This document shows, in pieces, positions 23,528-36,613 of a stretch of 64,000 nt of DNA (position 1 is its first letter; each line of letters opens with the position of its first letter). Below the pieces are notes generated by a model, which searched no databases, was not told where the DNA came from, and worked only from the letters and a program-made list of their open reading frames with translations. A program made the position numbers and the translations under genes. This stretch comes from Cardiocondyla obscurior (Eukaryota; Arthropoda; Insecta; Hymenoptera; Formicidae): the NCBI RefSeq assembly GCF_019399895.1, contig NC_091867.1, positions 6,151,501 through 6,215,500 on the forward strand, read 5' to 3'.

Positions 23528-24003
23528 TCATTGATCGATATCAAGATTGTCTATGTCTAAACAAATAATATCACTGCTTCGAAGGATGGCTCCTGGTATT
23601 GTTCCCATCGGTGTCTCCAAGTTTTTTACAAAAACCTTGAAACACTCTGTGTCGCAACCTCTGAATTCACCCGATACATGTGTATTTTCGTGCAAGTAAA
23701 AATCTGCTGGTTTTCCTACAATATTTAAACATCGATTAACTAAATATAGACTAACAATTTTAAAAAGGAAGAATATTCTTAAACGAACTCGACGTCTCGT
23801 TTATTTTATCGGCGGGTATCGGCCTAGTTTTTTTTGAGCTCGACTGAAACAAAATTAAGATAAAACGCCGGCTTACCGATAACGCCAGTAACGACACGCA
23901 GAAAACGTTCGCGCAGAAGCGTCCGAGCGTTTTGTTTCTCTGGAGATGCGAACGACAAATCGATCCTATTCGCACTCGAATCAATTTCGTCCTGCTCGAT
24001 CAT
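23528..24003 (-). CDS. Gemin7: Gem-associated protein 7 (Gemin7) homologue
   Basis: Minus-strand exons 24003-23877 and 23715-23528 give 104 residues with a phase-1 intron of 161 bp. Gemin7 is a small Sm-fold component of the SMN complex, which assembles Sm cores on spliceosomal snRNAs. The diagnostic region is residues about 27-100. It starts with ARTLLRERFLR, continues with FYLHENTHVSGEFRGCD, and ends with LETPMGTIPGAILRSSDII. Human Gemin7 has the same order (ALRERYLR, FTLHEG, LQTP, ALLRCSD-I). I chose the ATG at 24003; the frame is open further upstream, but only with non-ATG starts. It converges with MED30 downstream. The intron boundary is odd: see findings. Confidence 0.87.
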
Positions 24004-24599
24004 CTTGCATTTAACGAACGCCTTATTCTGTCCCAAGATTACTACTACGAGGCGCTACAAAATATGTATATACATACGAGATGCACCGCATGGCGGAGGC
24101 AACGTGAAGATCGCGTGCGCGAAGAAGGGAACATTTGGCGCCTTATTTAAACTCTCACAACCAGATTACCGATCGACGATTCATAACGACGTGACACTAA
24201 ATAGACTGTTGGACGATAAATCGGCACATTTAAGTTAATCAATATTTTTAATAAACGTTTATGAGTATTTTAAATATCGAAAATATGAAAGAAAGTGAAA
24301 GCTTTTCCGAGTGAAGCGTAAAATTCATGATGTGGGCCTATTGAAAGTAACTGTAAAAATAACCGTAAGGAAATTCTCAATACGCTGCCCTGCATCGGTA
24401 GCCCACATTTTTCGCGCGAAGCACTAATTACCGCGGCTACAGAGGAAGCTTAGATCGACGCAATTATCATATTTACGATATCTGACGAGCACACTTTCTC
24501 GCAGTCGAACATGGGGGCGGGCAACCCGCAGCTTTTTAATTTTGTCGACGATCGTGCGCGGTGTCACCTCATTTTCGTTCCGATCACGTCGCGGAAACA

Positions 24600-26459
24600 A
24601 TGGGCTCCTTCATCATCGTTTTAACAGTCTTCGCCGTGTATTGCAGTGGTAATGAACAACCGTTTGGCATTCAAGCGATTTGGATGTCGGTTCTGCGTCG
24701 TGCGATTCGTCCCCTTCGATTCCCAACGCTTGTTTTTTTGTTACAGAGGTGTACTGTGACACACTTCCGACCGAAGTGACCAAACCAGAAGATCCCGCCC
24801 TCCTCGAGAAGAGCAACAATAGTCATGCGACGATCGAGAGGGAAAGCTTTTGGAAGAATCTCGGTTTATCAAAACGCAGAACGGCGAGATTGGAGGCATC
24901 GAGATATCTCGAGGGCGCGAACAGCGCGGCGGACGTAAGAAAAGGCCGATTTCTAAACAGCTTGGCTTTCCTAACTGGACTGAGTTTCGGCGGGCTGGCT
25001 ACCGCTGCGTCTTCGACCATGAAGAGTATCGCGAAAATGCCGCAAATGTTCAGCATTAATCTGGGCTCCTCGAAAACCTCACCGTACTTTGCCGCTTACT
25101 ACAGCCAGTATCCGTACGCTCCTCTACTGCCCTATCCGTTTTTTTATCCTGGGCCTTTCGGAATTACGCCCGTGATCGACGCCGCGAAACCCCAGACGTC
25201 GCAGAACGACCTGGCGCCCCAGGTGATAAACCTGTTCGAGCACAGACCAATTGACCTCGCAGGCAACAACGAAGACTACGACACCGACGAGGAGAAGTCC
25301 AATGGGGGCAATAGGGCTGACGATCGCGTAAGAGCCGAAGCCGATCGCAACGCGGAAGAGAAGGTAAGAATATAATAGATCTCGAATCGCGCCGCGATGA
25401 GCAAATAGAAACCAGAGCGGAAAGCCACGCGACGTTTTATCTCGATGAGCATCTCTCACTCGACAACGGGCACCGTGCTTTCCCGACAACCTCAGCATCG
25501 ATCAATTACGCAAAAGTATCAGTAACATTTATATCTACGGTCTGATTAACGCGACCGCGTGTCGTCTCGTATTGGAGTCTAGGACTGAGTCTATTCATGC
25601 AAGAACGAGTGTTCTCATCGCGTATGCTAGGATGATAATGTGCACAACAGGCGTTCATATGACAAATGATTAAAGCTTCATCGCGTCTACCGTCGCTTAT
25701 TCCATCTCGCTGTACACTAATGACGAAATGAGTATAATTTCATTCGAATTCACAATGTATATGTGTCAAGATAACGCGTGGAAGTACCGACTCCAAAGCG
25801 GAACTGTACCGTGTATAAAGTCGCGCGCGTTTATTTAATTAATCTTGTCTCGATTCTCAATGACGCGTTAAAAATTCAATTTTACGCCGATAAAAAAATT
25901 CTACCAGGGTACGACACGCGGGTGCAAAGAAGGCCACCGGAAGAGCAGCAAAGGAGCGGCCAGAGACCGTGAATACCTCCAACAAACGAGCGACGTCGAT
26001 TTGCGAGCGGCGATGAATTTTCGAGCTGGGAATCAGAGCATACTGGGTAACATAATAGATAGCATTCTAGGTGGCGGTAATACGACCATTACGACTCCGC
26101 CGAACAACGATACGAACACGACGCAACTTCCGCAGCATCACCACCATCACCACCATCACCACCATGGTGATTACACGGATTATCCACCCTTTCAGGGGTA
26201 TTACGGGGGCTATCCGCAGAACGTGCACCATGTGGACCTTACAACGACGCAACCGTATACGCAGCTCAGCTACAACGTACCGTACGAACAACCTAATTAC
26301 TATCACGACGATAAGTACAACGCTCACCCGGGCCTGAGTCCGTCTTATTCTCCGTCGATCTCGCCTGGACGCAACGAGTACCAAGCCACGGATTTCAACC
26401 GATTGTACTCAGAGTTTCAGCCGCCGAGCAACAACGACGGCTTTAAACCTCTAAAATAG
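24600..26459 (+). CDS. Secreted Tyr/Pro/His-rich protein of unknown function, three exons
   Basis: Exons 24600-24648, 24747-25363 and 25908-26459 give 405 residues (phases 1, 0). MGSFIIVLTVFAVYCSG is a signal peptide. Residues about 20-80 are charged, with a dibasic SKRR. A moderately hydrophobic segment at about 90-115 (FLTGLSFGGLATAASS) could be membrane-associated. A Tyr/Pro-rich block follows (YSQYPYAPLLPYPFFYPGPFG), then an acidic stretch. The last exon carries Asn/Thr repeats, ten consecutive His (26136-26165) and a Tyr/Pro/Ser-rich C-terminus. The composition suggests an extracellular matrix or cuticle-type protein, but no chitin-binding RR motif is visible. The join between exons 2 and 3 is in frame, but the 544-bp intron was chosen only by splice sites and phase. 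The first AATAAA is at 26814. Confidence 0.7.
26136..26165 (+). repeat. CAT/CAC microsatellite encoding ten His
   Basis: Alternating CAT and CAC codons inside the last exon of the 24600-26459 gene. The mixed codons suggest the run is maintained as protein sequence rather than being a pure recent slippage tract. Confidence 0.85.
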
Positions 26460-29400
26460 TCATGTTGACAGAGCTCATGAATCTTTCATCGAATTCTAAA
26501 ATATCAAAGACGTTCACCGAAGTAAGTAAGATTCTACATTTTGCGGAAATTTATTTTTTCTATGTGCAATTTTATTTTTTGCTAACAAGCACGGCCTCTT
26601 TTTACACAATTTTTGTTAAAAAAAGCTCTGAAAGTTTCGTTTACTCCACGTAGTATATTAATTATGCGAAAAGTTCACGAAGTACTTGCAACATTAGTCA
26701 GTAGATAACAGAATCATGTATTGTACACTGTCAATTATTAAAATATATTATCTGTCAATTTTATCTGACTGCAATTTGATTTATGATCTCCCTGCTGGTT
26801 CAAACATAATTAAAATAAATCAAATAAAAATAATTTAAATAAATAGTGCCTGTACTAACACAAGTTTTCAAATCACCGCAGGTATTTAATTTCTCGGTTT
26901 TGACGAACTGATAACGTTATCGAACGCAACGGCGATACGTATAAAAGTAATATTTTACGAGAGAGTCTATTACAAGAAATATTTCCGATAAAGCGAGCTT
27001 CTTAGCTTGTTTGAACAGTTGCTCGCGAGATTGCACAGTTGCTCGGAATTGATTTCGCCAATCGACAAAGCGGTCCTCCTCCGGCACTCGAATTTCTTTA
27101 ATCGGTGCGAATAGCGCGACGACGACAAATGCCATCGGAAATAAACGTCGGATAATAAATAAATGACTGTTCCGTCGGGGCCTCGACCAATTGGGCGCTC
27201 GCAAGGAAGAAACCTGTTTTATTTTCGGACGAGTTTGGAGGGCTGAGCTCCTCGTCTATTTCGAGAAGGCCGCCAACCGCTGGTATTGTGTCTCTAAAGA
27301 CGCTGGTACTTTGCAGTTTTCGCGCGTAATTTTTCAGTCAGCGGAGACCTCGAAATCGCGCAGTGGCGTTCGCCGATTAATGTAAGCGACGCGGAAATAC
27401 TTCAAAATTTGGAAAAAAAAAAAAAACCTGCAAAGATGCCTTTGTTTCGGACGTGCAAATACCGGACATTTAATTATTGTCACCGCGTTTTTGGTCGCAG
27501 TACTCGACTTAGACGGCGTGGGTTTCAACAAGTTGCGCGTGCCCCTCGAGAAGCGTGCGAAAGACGGGGGCTTTACAAGCGAGTGAGTCAATCGCGAAAC
27601 TCTGACACGCCGCGATTACTGTAATTTCCCTCGATCGTTACACTCTCGGCGTGACGCGCGTGTGTACGGTACACGTCGCCCGATTCCGTGCGCTCGGCTA
27701 ATGTGGGTGAGCCATGTCGGCATCGCGTGCGCGATTGTGCAATAAACACCGAGATAGGAAACGATCGGCTTCCTTCGCGGAAGTGTTAAGTTTTCTTTAA
27801 AAACGACGACGCCGACGTCGACGCCGCCGACACGTGGCCGGTCGATTTAATGCCCATTTCGGCTCGGACGTAAATAATCTCGTTCCGAGGCACATGGCCT
27901 CCGCGAGATTTCGCTCAGGACGATTAGACAGACTCGCCCGATGTCCTTTCAACGCGTCGCCTCGTGAATCCCTGAGCGAGATATTAATTCATATTTTTTA
28001 ACGTGTTTTCAAGCGAATAATACGACGCGACAGCGATAATTTTAATGGAGCGGTTTTACGATTGCTCGCTATCTTATTTTATCCTTCACAGTGACGCGGT
28101 CTTCGGTTCTAAATTATGTGTGATAAAACTAAGCCTTTCAAATATTGAAAATGGAAAATAGGTTGCGCGAAATTCGGCGTTACGTTTAAAACAAAGATTG
28201 CCGATTGATCACCTGGCACGTATCTATAAAATCAGACTAGATCGGGTCTCTTTAAATCTAAATATATACCGGTCAGAGTTGAACGCCCTGGGATTTCCGG
28301 TTCTCGGCGTGTGCACTTCGCTTTTCCCCCTTTGCGGCCCTTTTTATTTTTCGTACGAGCACTTACGTCTCATCGTATCCTCTCCTCGTGCCCGCTTTCT
28401 ACCGTCGGCGATCTCGTTTTTTCCCTTTTTTTTTTTTTTTTCTACGCGAAACCCAATAGCCCTGCATCCTTTAGGATACTCCAGGACTATTTCCTGCGAG
28501 ACTGCGCCGGTCGAGCCGGATGGGAAACCGCAAATGTAGAGCCCCACTTCTCAGTGGCACTGCATGTGCAATTCAGCATGTGTACATTTCACGTGAGAAA
28601 TAGCAATTACCAAGTTACTAAATTATCCAAGTACTTACATCTTCCCTAAATAAAATTCATCTCTTCTTCAATCTAATTATTCGTAATTAAAACGACATTT
28701 TCCCTGACTGTAAACCACTGATGAGAATACAATGACACTGACAAAAATAAATTCCGAAAGAAAGAAACTCCGAAGATTATACATATAAGGTCAACGTTGT
28801 CCGCCTGATGAGTACCTAACGAGTACGAATTTGCGATCGAGATTTCGTAAGATCGCCCATGGTATTTTGACGTACCGGCTTTCCGAATAGTCGAGCGCTC
28901 ATCGAGATATGCTTCTCAAGAGAGCGCGAAAGGTCGCCTCGCTGATAAAATATCGCCGTGCCGTACGCACGTGCGTCGTGCACGCAGAAGCGAAACGGTT
29001 CGTTCGGTGTGGTAAATGCACCACGGTTGGGTAAGAACCCCGGCCTCGTGCATGGGGGGACGACGGAGGAGAGACAGCTGTGGGGCAGCTGGCAGCGCGT
29101 GCCGTGAACCTATGGGGTCTCCTTCGAGCGCGGACGCGGCGAACGATGATATCCCATATTCCGTCGCACGTAAGTAACGGCAGGTTTCGAACAATGCGAT
29201 GCTCCCGAGCCTCGTCCGTCCGCGGCCGTCGGAAGGGAACGTAGCTGGGCAGCTACGAATTATCGCTGCTTGGCTGCCTGCTTCCCCGTGTAACAAAACT
29301 CCTTACGACCATCTACGACTGCGATTTGTTTGCATAACGCGCGCGAGAGACACCATGGAGACTACTTGGTATCGATTTTCAGGAGAACGCGTTTTATCGG

Positions 29401-32400
29401 CAAGGCCTTTATTAATGAACAAAAACGATCCGCGGAGAACTACCTTCGTAATTAATATTGAAGCTTGGGCGGCTTTTATAAAATTATAAAAAATTAATTG
29501 TGATTTTAATTTAACTTCTTTCAAAATTTTCTCACTCTAGTTTGCGTGCTTGATATTTAAATGTATAAAAGTGTCAATTAATGTGACGAGATTCTTAATA
29601 TGAGTTTCAGATTGTACGATGCGGGATGCCGGATATCCTGGTATTCTACGATTCGAGATAATGCTCAGTCGCTTTTCTTTTCGTACGCGCGCCGCATTTG
29701 TTCGGAGTATCGGAAAGGTGCGCTTTTCTCCGTGAGTTTTTCACCAGCGCGAAAGAAAAAGGATCAGCGAGTTTGAAGCTTTCGGGGGAGCAACGCGTTT
29801 CAGGCCGGCGAACATCTGCCATCGTCTGCAACGATAATAATTCGAACAGCTGATGCTCCTCCGCGGACCACCACCTCGCCTCGTCGATCCCTCAGAATTG
29901 TTTCGCTTTGTCATGCACTTTCGTAAGAGAAACTCGGAATAAAAGAAATGTTTTCGATCGAAATATTATTCGCCCTATTCTTCTGAATATATTTTTAAAA
30001 TCTTGAAAAATAAATTAAGAATTTAAACGTAATTGATTAAATAATATTCAAATTTTTTTTTTTGTTACAAACACAAATATATATTTACGCAATATATATT
30101 TATCAAATAAAATAAGCAGCGATTGAAAACTCCCAATTAAAATCCAAATAAAAGGGGGTAGAGAGGCGTAAATAAAAAATAGCTCCTGATTATCACGTTT
30201 TAGGCAATGATCGTCAGGCCTCGGTGAAGTCTTAAGAAGGAAACCTATACAATCGTTCGAAGGGAGAAAGGATCGGCAACTTGCCCGCGATTATGCAGGG
30301 TCCCCGTTGCGCACACGTGCTTCCCGGGACAATCGATCACCCGGCAACAAGTCATTTACCCCGCCGTACCCGCGAGAAGCATCTCGCCCGCGGAAGCGCG
30401 GCGTTTCTCAATCGTCTATCGTCGCCTTTTGAATTTCAGCGCCCGCTGGTTTCCTGGGCACTAGGCTACTCTGCGTGCGCATATATTCGCTTATAAGAGT
30501 GGGAACGGGTGGCGGCCAATACGGAGGACCGACTGCGACTTACTGGCAAGGAAACTGGCGAGCTCAAGTGCAGCAGCGGCGGTAACTCAAACGGAAGACT
30601 CGGCGCAGTCGGCACTCGCACGTGGGCCTCCGTCGGTGTCGGTCGATCTTTCGCACGCGATCGCAAAAAGGGCAGCACTCGTTTCCATCGGCCGCGTGGT
30701 GATACCGGTGTCCTAACCGAGCCACAACTCGCTCCCGATACAGGAAGAAAGACGGTACGCTGTGAGGATTTCTCTGAGCAGACCGAGGTATTTCCCGAAA
30801 GTGCATCAATATATATCGCTACAACGACGAAAGGCTCCTCCTAACCTTCGTGTACTGTTGTTTGTGTATCGTCGCATTGGGATTATCGGCGGTGGCTGTA
30901 GTGCGACGGACGAACACACGCAGTGGGTAACGTAAACGTAAGTGGGATTTTTATATCTGATAGCGAGGAGTGTTTTGGTGGGGGAGCGAACGCTTGAAAA
31001 AATTGAAGCACGCTGCCGTAACAGGAACGAAAATACTCGGGCACGTGAAAGGTGGATGGCATCGACAACGCGGATCGATTTTCTAATTGCCTTGGGAAGG
31101 CGCGATTGAACCGCCGCCCGCTCTTCTTCGATCAATCTATTTTCGATCGGCGTTCCGTCCGCTGTTTCTTTTCAAAATAGCACACTTGGCCGCGTGATAA
31201 CTCGTAAAAAAGTCACCGTCGACTTTGCACACGTCGTATTCAATTGTTATTCCGTATGAAGATCGCTCGTCGTGCCTGTTGAATTTTGGACACGCGCGGC
31301 TTATTAAAAACGAAAGCTATCGTTAAGTTAATTGTTAACATTGTAGGCTTTACGCATTTTTATTCCCTGGCGGAAATCATCATCGTAAAACACAAGATGG
31401 ATAGCGAGTTGGTTTTTAATTACCAAATATGCATAAACAAATTTCTTCATATTATTAATTATTATTTTTTTTGTAATTAAGATTTTTTTATATCTTCTAC
31501 ATAAAATTCTATTTTCTTTAAATTCTACATTCGCAAGAAACTTTTTAATAATTTATCGGAATAGATTATTGAGTAAGAGATAAAAAGTAGAAGAAAGCGG
31601 ACGGAGGGGGAGTGAAAATAATCAATCATTTGAATGAATGACGAGCAACGCAGCTAATCTACACTGCCACTTTATCCTCGCAAAATATGAAACGCTGCCA
31701 GTTACGAGGGAAACTACTGATAGAGGAAAAACCTGCTTTGCAGCTGTTTAAAAAATCGTGCTACTGATGTACGCACCTAAATTCAACCAAAATTTAAGAG
31801 AATACGTCAATCGGGTTTACGATTTTTCCGACAATTGCAAAGAAGCTTTTTTCAATAAATATAACTCGCTCGGCCTTCGCGGTATTGAGATGCATCGATA
31901 AAATTGAATGTATTCGCGAATAATCGGCTCTCAGGACTCGAGTAATTAGCACGACCTGTATCGATCGACCTACACGAAAACGAGTCCGATTTTGCAGCAC
32001 ACGGCGCGTGAGATCGTGCGGCGAAATTGCGTGGCCAGGAAACTCTGTTTACTCGTCTGCAAAACCGCGCGTGGCCATCTTGTGCGTTAGTAAAATGGTC
32101 TCTGCTTCTTCTCTCAGCTGTCCCCTCTCAACCCCCGTTCAACGGCCCGGCCGTCGCGACAAAGGGCGGCCGGGCACGTGTTCCCCGATGTTTATTAATA
32201 AACCCCGACGGCCGTGCCCGACAATTTTGCCAAGCTAGTACGTCTGGAAGCGGACGCAGGTGATAGCGCTACTGGCTGAAAAAAACCGCTTCGAATGACA
32301 CTCGTGACTGACGGGCAATCTATCATTTTGCTATTGGATACACCTACTTAATATTTGGATATTTAAATAAATTGCTGTACTAATGTAGTTAAAAATCCGT

Positions 32401-35400
32401 ACGAGCAGTACGACTTTCAATTTAAAGTTGGATATTGATATAAAAATTAATGTATATCTGTAATTTTTGGGGACGTATATTATTAGCCGAGATTAAAGAA
32501 TAAACCACGGTGATGCTCTGAAAGCGTTTCGATCGGAATCACATCTGTTTTCCTTTCCCGTGGAAAGCGCGTAAAAGAAACTTTTTCCACTCGTCTCGTC
32601 TCGAGGAGTAACGGGAATGGTCTGAATCGAGTTTTGTCGTTCCTTCGGAAGCTCGCTAAGTTTTCTATATTTTGTGAAACGCAGAAGCCGGATGCAGAAG
32701 TCGGTTTCGCGTGTCTACATAAATCTTTCTACTTTGTCTCTATTTTAATAATATTAAAAATAGTATAGATTTCGAGCTCGGACTAAAATCGCGTTAAATC
32801 TTTATGTAATAAAAATATAAATTAAAAAACGAGGGTATTTCTTTCGGAGCGAGTAAAAAACATTTTATTTTCTATAGCCGGGACATTTCTAGTAGAGAAA
32901 AATATAAGCCGCGCAGTTTTCACGCCATCGACGGGCAAGTAGCGCGTAACGTTTCTTCGGACGGCCCACGAATCGTCGACGTGTGACTTTCAGCAGACGT
33001 GCAACGCTTATTGTCAATCGTGCTTCAACAAGTGTTCCCGCACGAGATGCAAACAATTTGATAATGACGTTATCGCCTGTGTGGCGAGGCCCTGCCATAT
33101 ACGAACGCGTAAACTTCTCGCGGCGAGTCTTAAAAAAAGATGTCAATTAATCTCGAAGGAGAGAAGTTGTTGTAAAAGTTATTTGATCGTCGCGACGTCG
33201 CATGACGGAAATTCATGATATAAAAATTTGTCTTAAAATCAATTAGATAAAATGAAAAAAAAATAGAAAATGTATATGCGAAAAAAATAATCCAGAATAT
33301 TTTTCCATCGTCAACAAATAAATTTAAAAATAGCAAATCTTTTTTTTTTTTTTTTTCTAAAATCTAATCGTAACAATGCTACAGAAAATGAATGCATCGT
33401 GGAGACTCAACGACAACGCGCAAAGTCCCGGCTGTGTTTTTGGGTTAACGCGTTTCTCATTCATGATCGCACAATTAACCAGCGTATCCGACACCTTTTT
33501 GCGAGACCCGGCGAAAGCCGCGCTTCGCACGTGTTTTTCGAAAGGCACGGGGATTTTGGCCGAGAGGAGATATTCCCGCGGCTGGTCGCGCGTGGCAATT
33601 GGCCAGCGCCAAATGCACCAAAAGACAATGACGTCCCGACGTTAATTGCGTCGCGATGGGAGCCCGTCCCGAGTACGTTCGAGTGCATTCTTCTCGTGCA
33701 CCACGGGGTGTCTGCGCGGTCCACGTGTGAGCTATTAAAAACCAGTGCCTCTCAACGCGAGTGCTCTTTAAACCATTTCGCAACGGGATGCCGCGAAGAG
33801 CAAATCTCAGATGGTCAGTGCAAAACGGACACCGTCAATCAGATCGCATTAGGAGTTGGATAAATTAATATAATCCGATGGCGACGTCCGTTTCACACTT
33901 GGCGTATCTGAGATTCGCTTTTCGCAGCATCCCGGTCTAACTGTTTCGACGAGAACGAATCCTATCGTAAAATGACGCGTCCCGGAAACGACGTTTCGCG
34001 AATGCAGCTAGAAATCCTTTGGGATCCTCGCGTTTCACGATCGCCAGGAATTTCGATCGCGCGCCGTATGCTTCCGCCAGCCGGCGTGCATGGCTATTGT
34101 TTCTACCCTCCGCAAGTCATGCCTCTTATTACCTAAAGGGTTGAAACCGCTTTAGCTAAGTACCGATCGACAGCGCGTTTCCACGGCGGAGCTTTGGTAT
34201 GTACTTTCTCTTCTATCGTTTGTGCGCAATAAAGAGACATTCATTGATACGAACAGCGATTAAAAAAAGAATTCAGGAACGTTAACTTGTAAATTGTAAG
34301 ACGTAAATCTGTACGTTACCGCTTTATGCCGTACCGTATTTAGAACTCACGTATTGTCGCGGAAAGTTTGTGGAGTTAAAAAAAAAAAAAAAAAAAAGGT
34401 TTTTCGTGTTTCACACGAGTTCAGCTAGGACGTCTAGGGCCGAGTAAAAGACGGTGAAGGAGGAGAGGGCGGCGGTACAACAATATGATTATACGGCGTG
34501 CTGCACCGGTTTTCTGCAGCAGCTGCCGTCGTTTTGGGGGATCTCGACCGGGAACCGACGGTCGTTCTGTCGAAGTACCGGTAGGGCGGAGGGAGGGATG
34601 GGCAAGGAGAACGGGCAGGAGTGGAGGGCCCCTCTTGCCCTCGCCGTAGGGCCCGAGCGCGCACAATATGCTCGGGCAAAGAGAGACGAAAGTGTGTAGT
34701 GCTGGAAATTTCGAGCGAGAGAGAAAAGAACGGAACGGGGGAGAAAAGGGCCCTTTCTCTCTCCTCGTCTATCCGAGGAGGCGCGCGTTGCAGAAACTCG
34801 AAAGACGAGCCGTACGAAAAATGCCCTACTACCTGGTGCCCGTCGACCGTTTCGTTCTCTACGCGAAGAGCAGAACTGGCTCTTTTCAGGTTTCTTTAGA
34901 GAAGAGAAAAAGAGCCTCCGATAGAGGTCAGGGTCCTTCCTCCTTGCCCTTTCTTCTCCGCCCGTGCGGCCCTCTTTGTCCCGTGAGCCGGAGCTATCTC
35001 GCTTTCTCGTCGACCCGTCGGATTTTCCTCGATGCAGGGGTTCAGTTTCTACGCAAAAGGGAGCCTTTATCTGTTCTCTTTGTGCCCGAAGGAGTCATCG
35101 ATTCGGCCGTGCTAGAGCAAGACGGAGATAACGCGCGCGTCAGATAAAGCTGGAGGACGATTCGGTTTCGTCACCCTTCGGCTCCCGTGCCACTCGAACT
35201 GCAGGAAGTTGCCGTGTGCAGATGTATCCGCGCACGTGTGCCTACCATTGCGTCATTACGCCTTGCAATAAAACCTATTTTTACAGTAATTTTATGTTTA
35301 TTTTATTTGATTACTTTTTATTTTATTCGTTGTCGTTCTATCGTTAAACCTACGTCGTAATTATTTATTTTCTGTACTTGCGCGCGCAGTTTTATATTTA

Positions 35401-36486
35401 TAAATCCGAATAAAAAACTTTGTCATTTATCAGATGTAAAAAAGAATTAAATAAACGTATATTATGTGACTTATCTATATTTTTTATCTAATCTAATTAA
35501 CTGTACGTCGTTGCGGCGATTGCTTTTCGAAGTTTTGCTTCGCGCCAAAGTGGGGGCGATATCTCTTTATCGTGCCAGAATTTCCGCGTCCATTTCACTC
35601 AATTACGATTCCCCTTTCACTAGAAACCAGCCGCGAGCACTTTAATAAATCAGCGAAATAAAATTCTTCCAGAGAAAAGTGAACAGCTCCGCCGCATCGT
35701 TACAATCGCACTGCCGACGCGTACATATCAAAACACGGACATTGTTACGTTACAGGCATGTCGGTTCGGCTGCACTTAGACCTTAATTACCGCATCGGGT
35801 TTGTACGACGAGGTGCGATGGCTCTTTCACCCTCGCAGGGGTGTGGAATTGGATCTTTTCAGAGCGTCCAAACCGCACGCGTGCGGCTCCCTTAATTGGA
35901 CGCGGCTGAATTAGACAGTAACGCGACACACAAATTAATCCTCCCGTAACAAATACACCGACCTGAGAGCACAATGTGAACCGGGTGTCATTAAAACGAA
36001 TGAGAGTGCCTGATCGTTCGTATTTTATTATTACCGATTTTAAAAGGCCTAAAATGCATCGTGTAACATACACAATTATACCACCTATTCTGCGTTGGAA
36101 AAACATTTCAAAAAATTAATTCTTTGATCGATAAATATGAATTTATATTTAATTGATATCAATATATCGTGAAGCTGCTTACTATAAAAATTGCAAAGCT
36201 GTTTGTAGGTTTCACGTATTATCGTTCTCGTGCAATATTTAAATCGGACGAAAATGCACGTATCGATTTCATTAAAAATATTTTGCTCCCTTTAAAACGA
36301 GTTTTTACCGGTTCATGAAACAACAATAGCCATTTAATCCTATAAAGGTAAAAATAAGCTCGATGTCACTTCTAGTGGCAAATAAATTCGAAACGTTTAG
36401 TTTCCAAAGTTTTACTTAAAAATAAATTATCGTTATCTCTCTAAATTATCTTTCCGATTTTGATGGAGATAGCTTTCTGCTTCCAG
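26460..36486. other. 10-kb region without a supported coding exon
   Basis: It runs from an AT-rich 3'UTR-like start into alternating AT-rich and CpG-rich blocks. The CpG-rich blocks at about 27.1-28.0, 28.9-29.4, 30.2-31.1, 32.0-32.3, 33.4-34.2 and 34.4-35.2 kb are open in several frames on both strands. They look like promoter or 5'-exon DNA. The 5'UTR exons and promoter of the RNA-binding protein gene at 36.5 kb very probably lie here. A TATAAGAG motif at about 30492 in one block is a possible start. A homopolymer A run lies at 34378-34397 and a T run at about 33340-33357. Confidence 0.45.
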
Positions 36487-36613
36487 AATAGAGAACGTGT
36501 CTAAATGCTGCACGGCTTGTGGCGTAATTAACGTTGACCGAGGTACCAAAGAACGTATCAAGATTGAGCAAGTCGTTGTCCCGTCTGGCGGTGATCTCGC
36601 CAAAATTTGGAGA

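Noticed and set aside
30509..30844. Plus-strand 111-codon frame
   Set aside because: Begins with GTG rather than ATG and is Arg/Ser/Thr-rich in a CpG block; more likely promoter or 5'UTR DNA.
33399..33863. Set of overlapping frames up to 154 codons on both strands
   Set aside because: All frames open together in a CpG-rich patch; no domain and no splice signals that connect them.
34421..35147. Dense overlapping frames up to 159 codons
   Set aside because: Purine-rich and pyrimidine-rich runs remove stops; no conserved motif seen.
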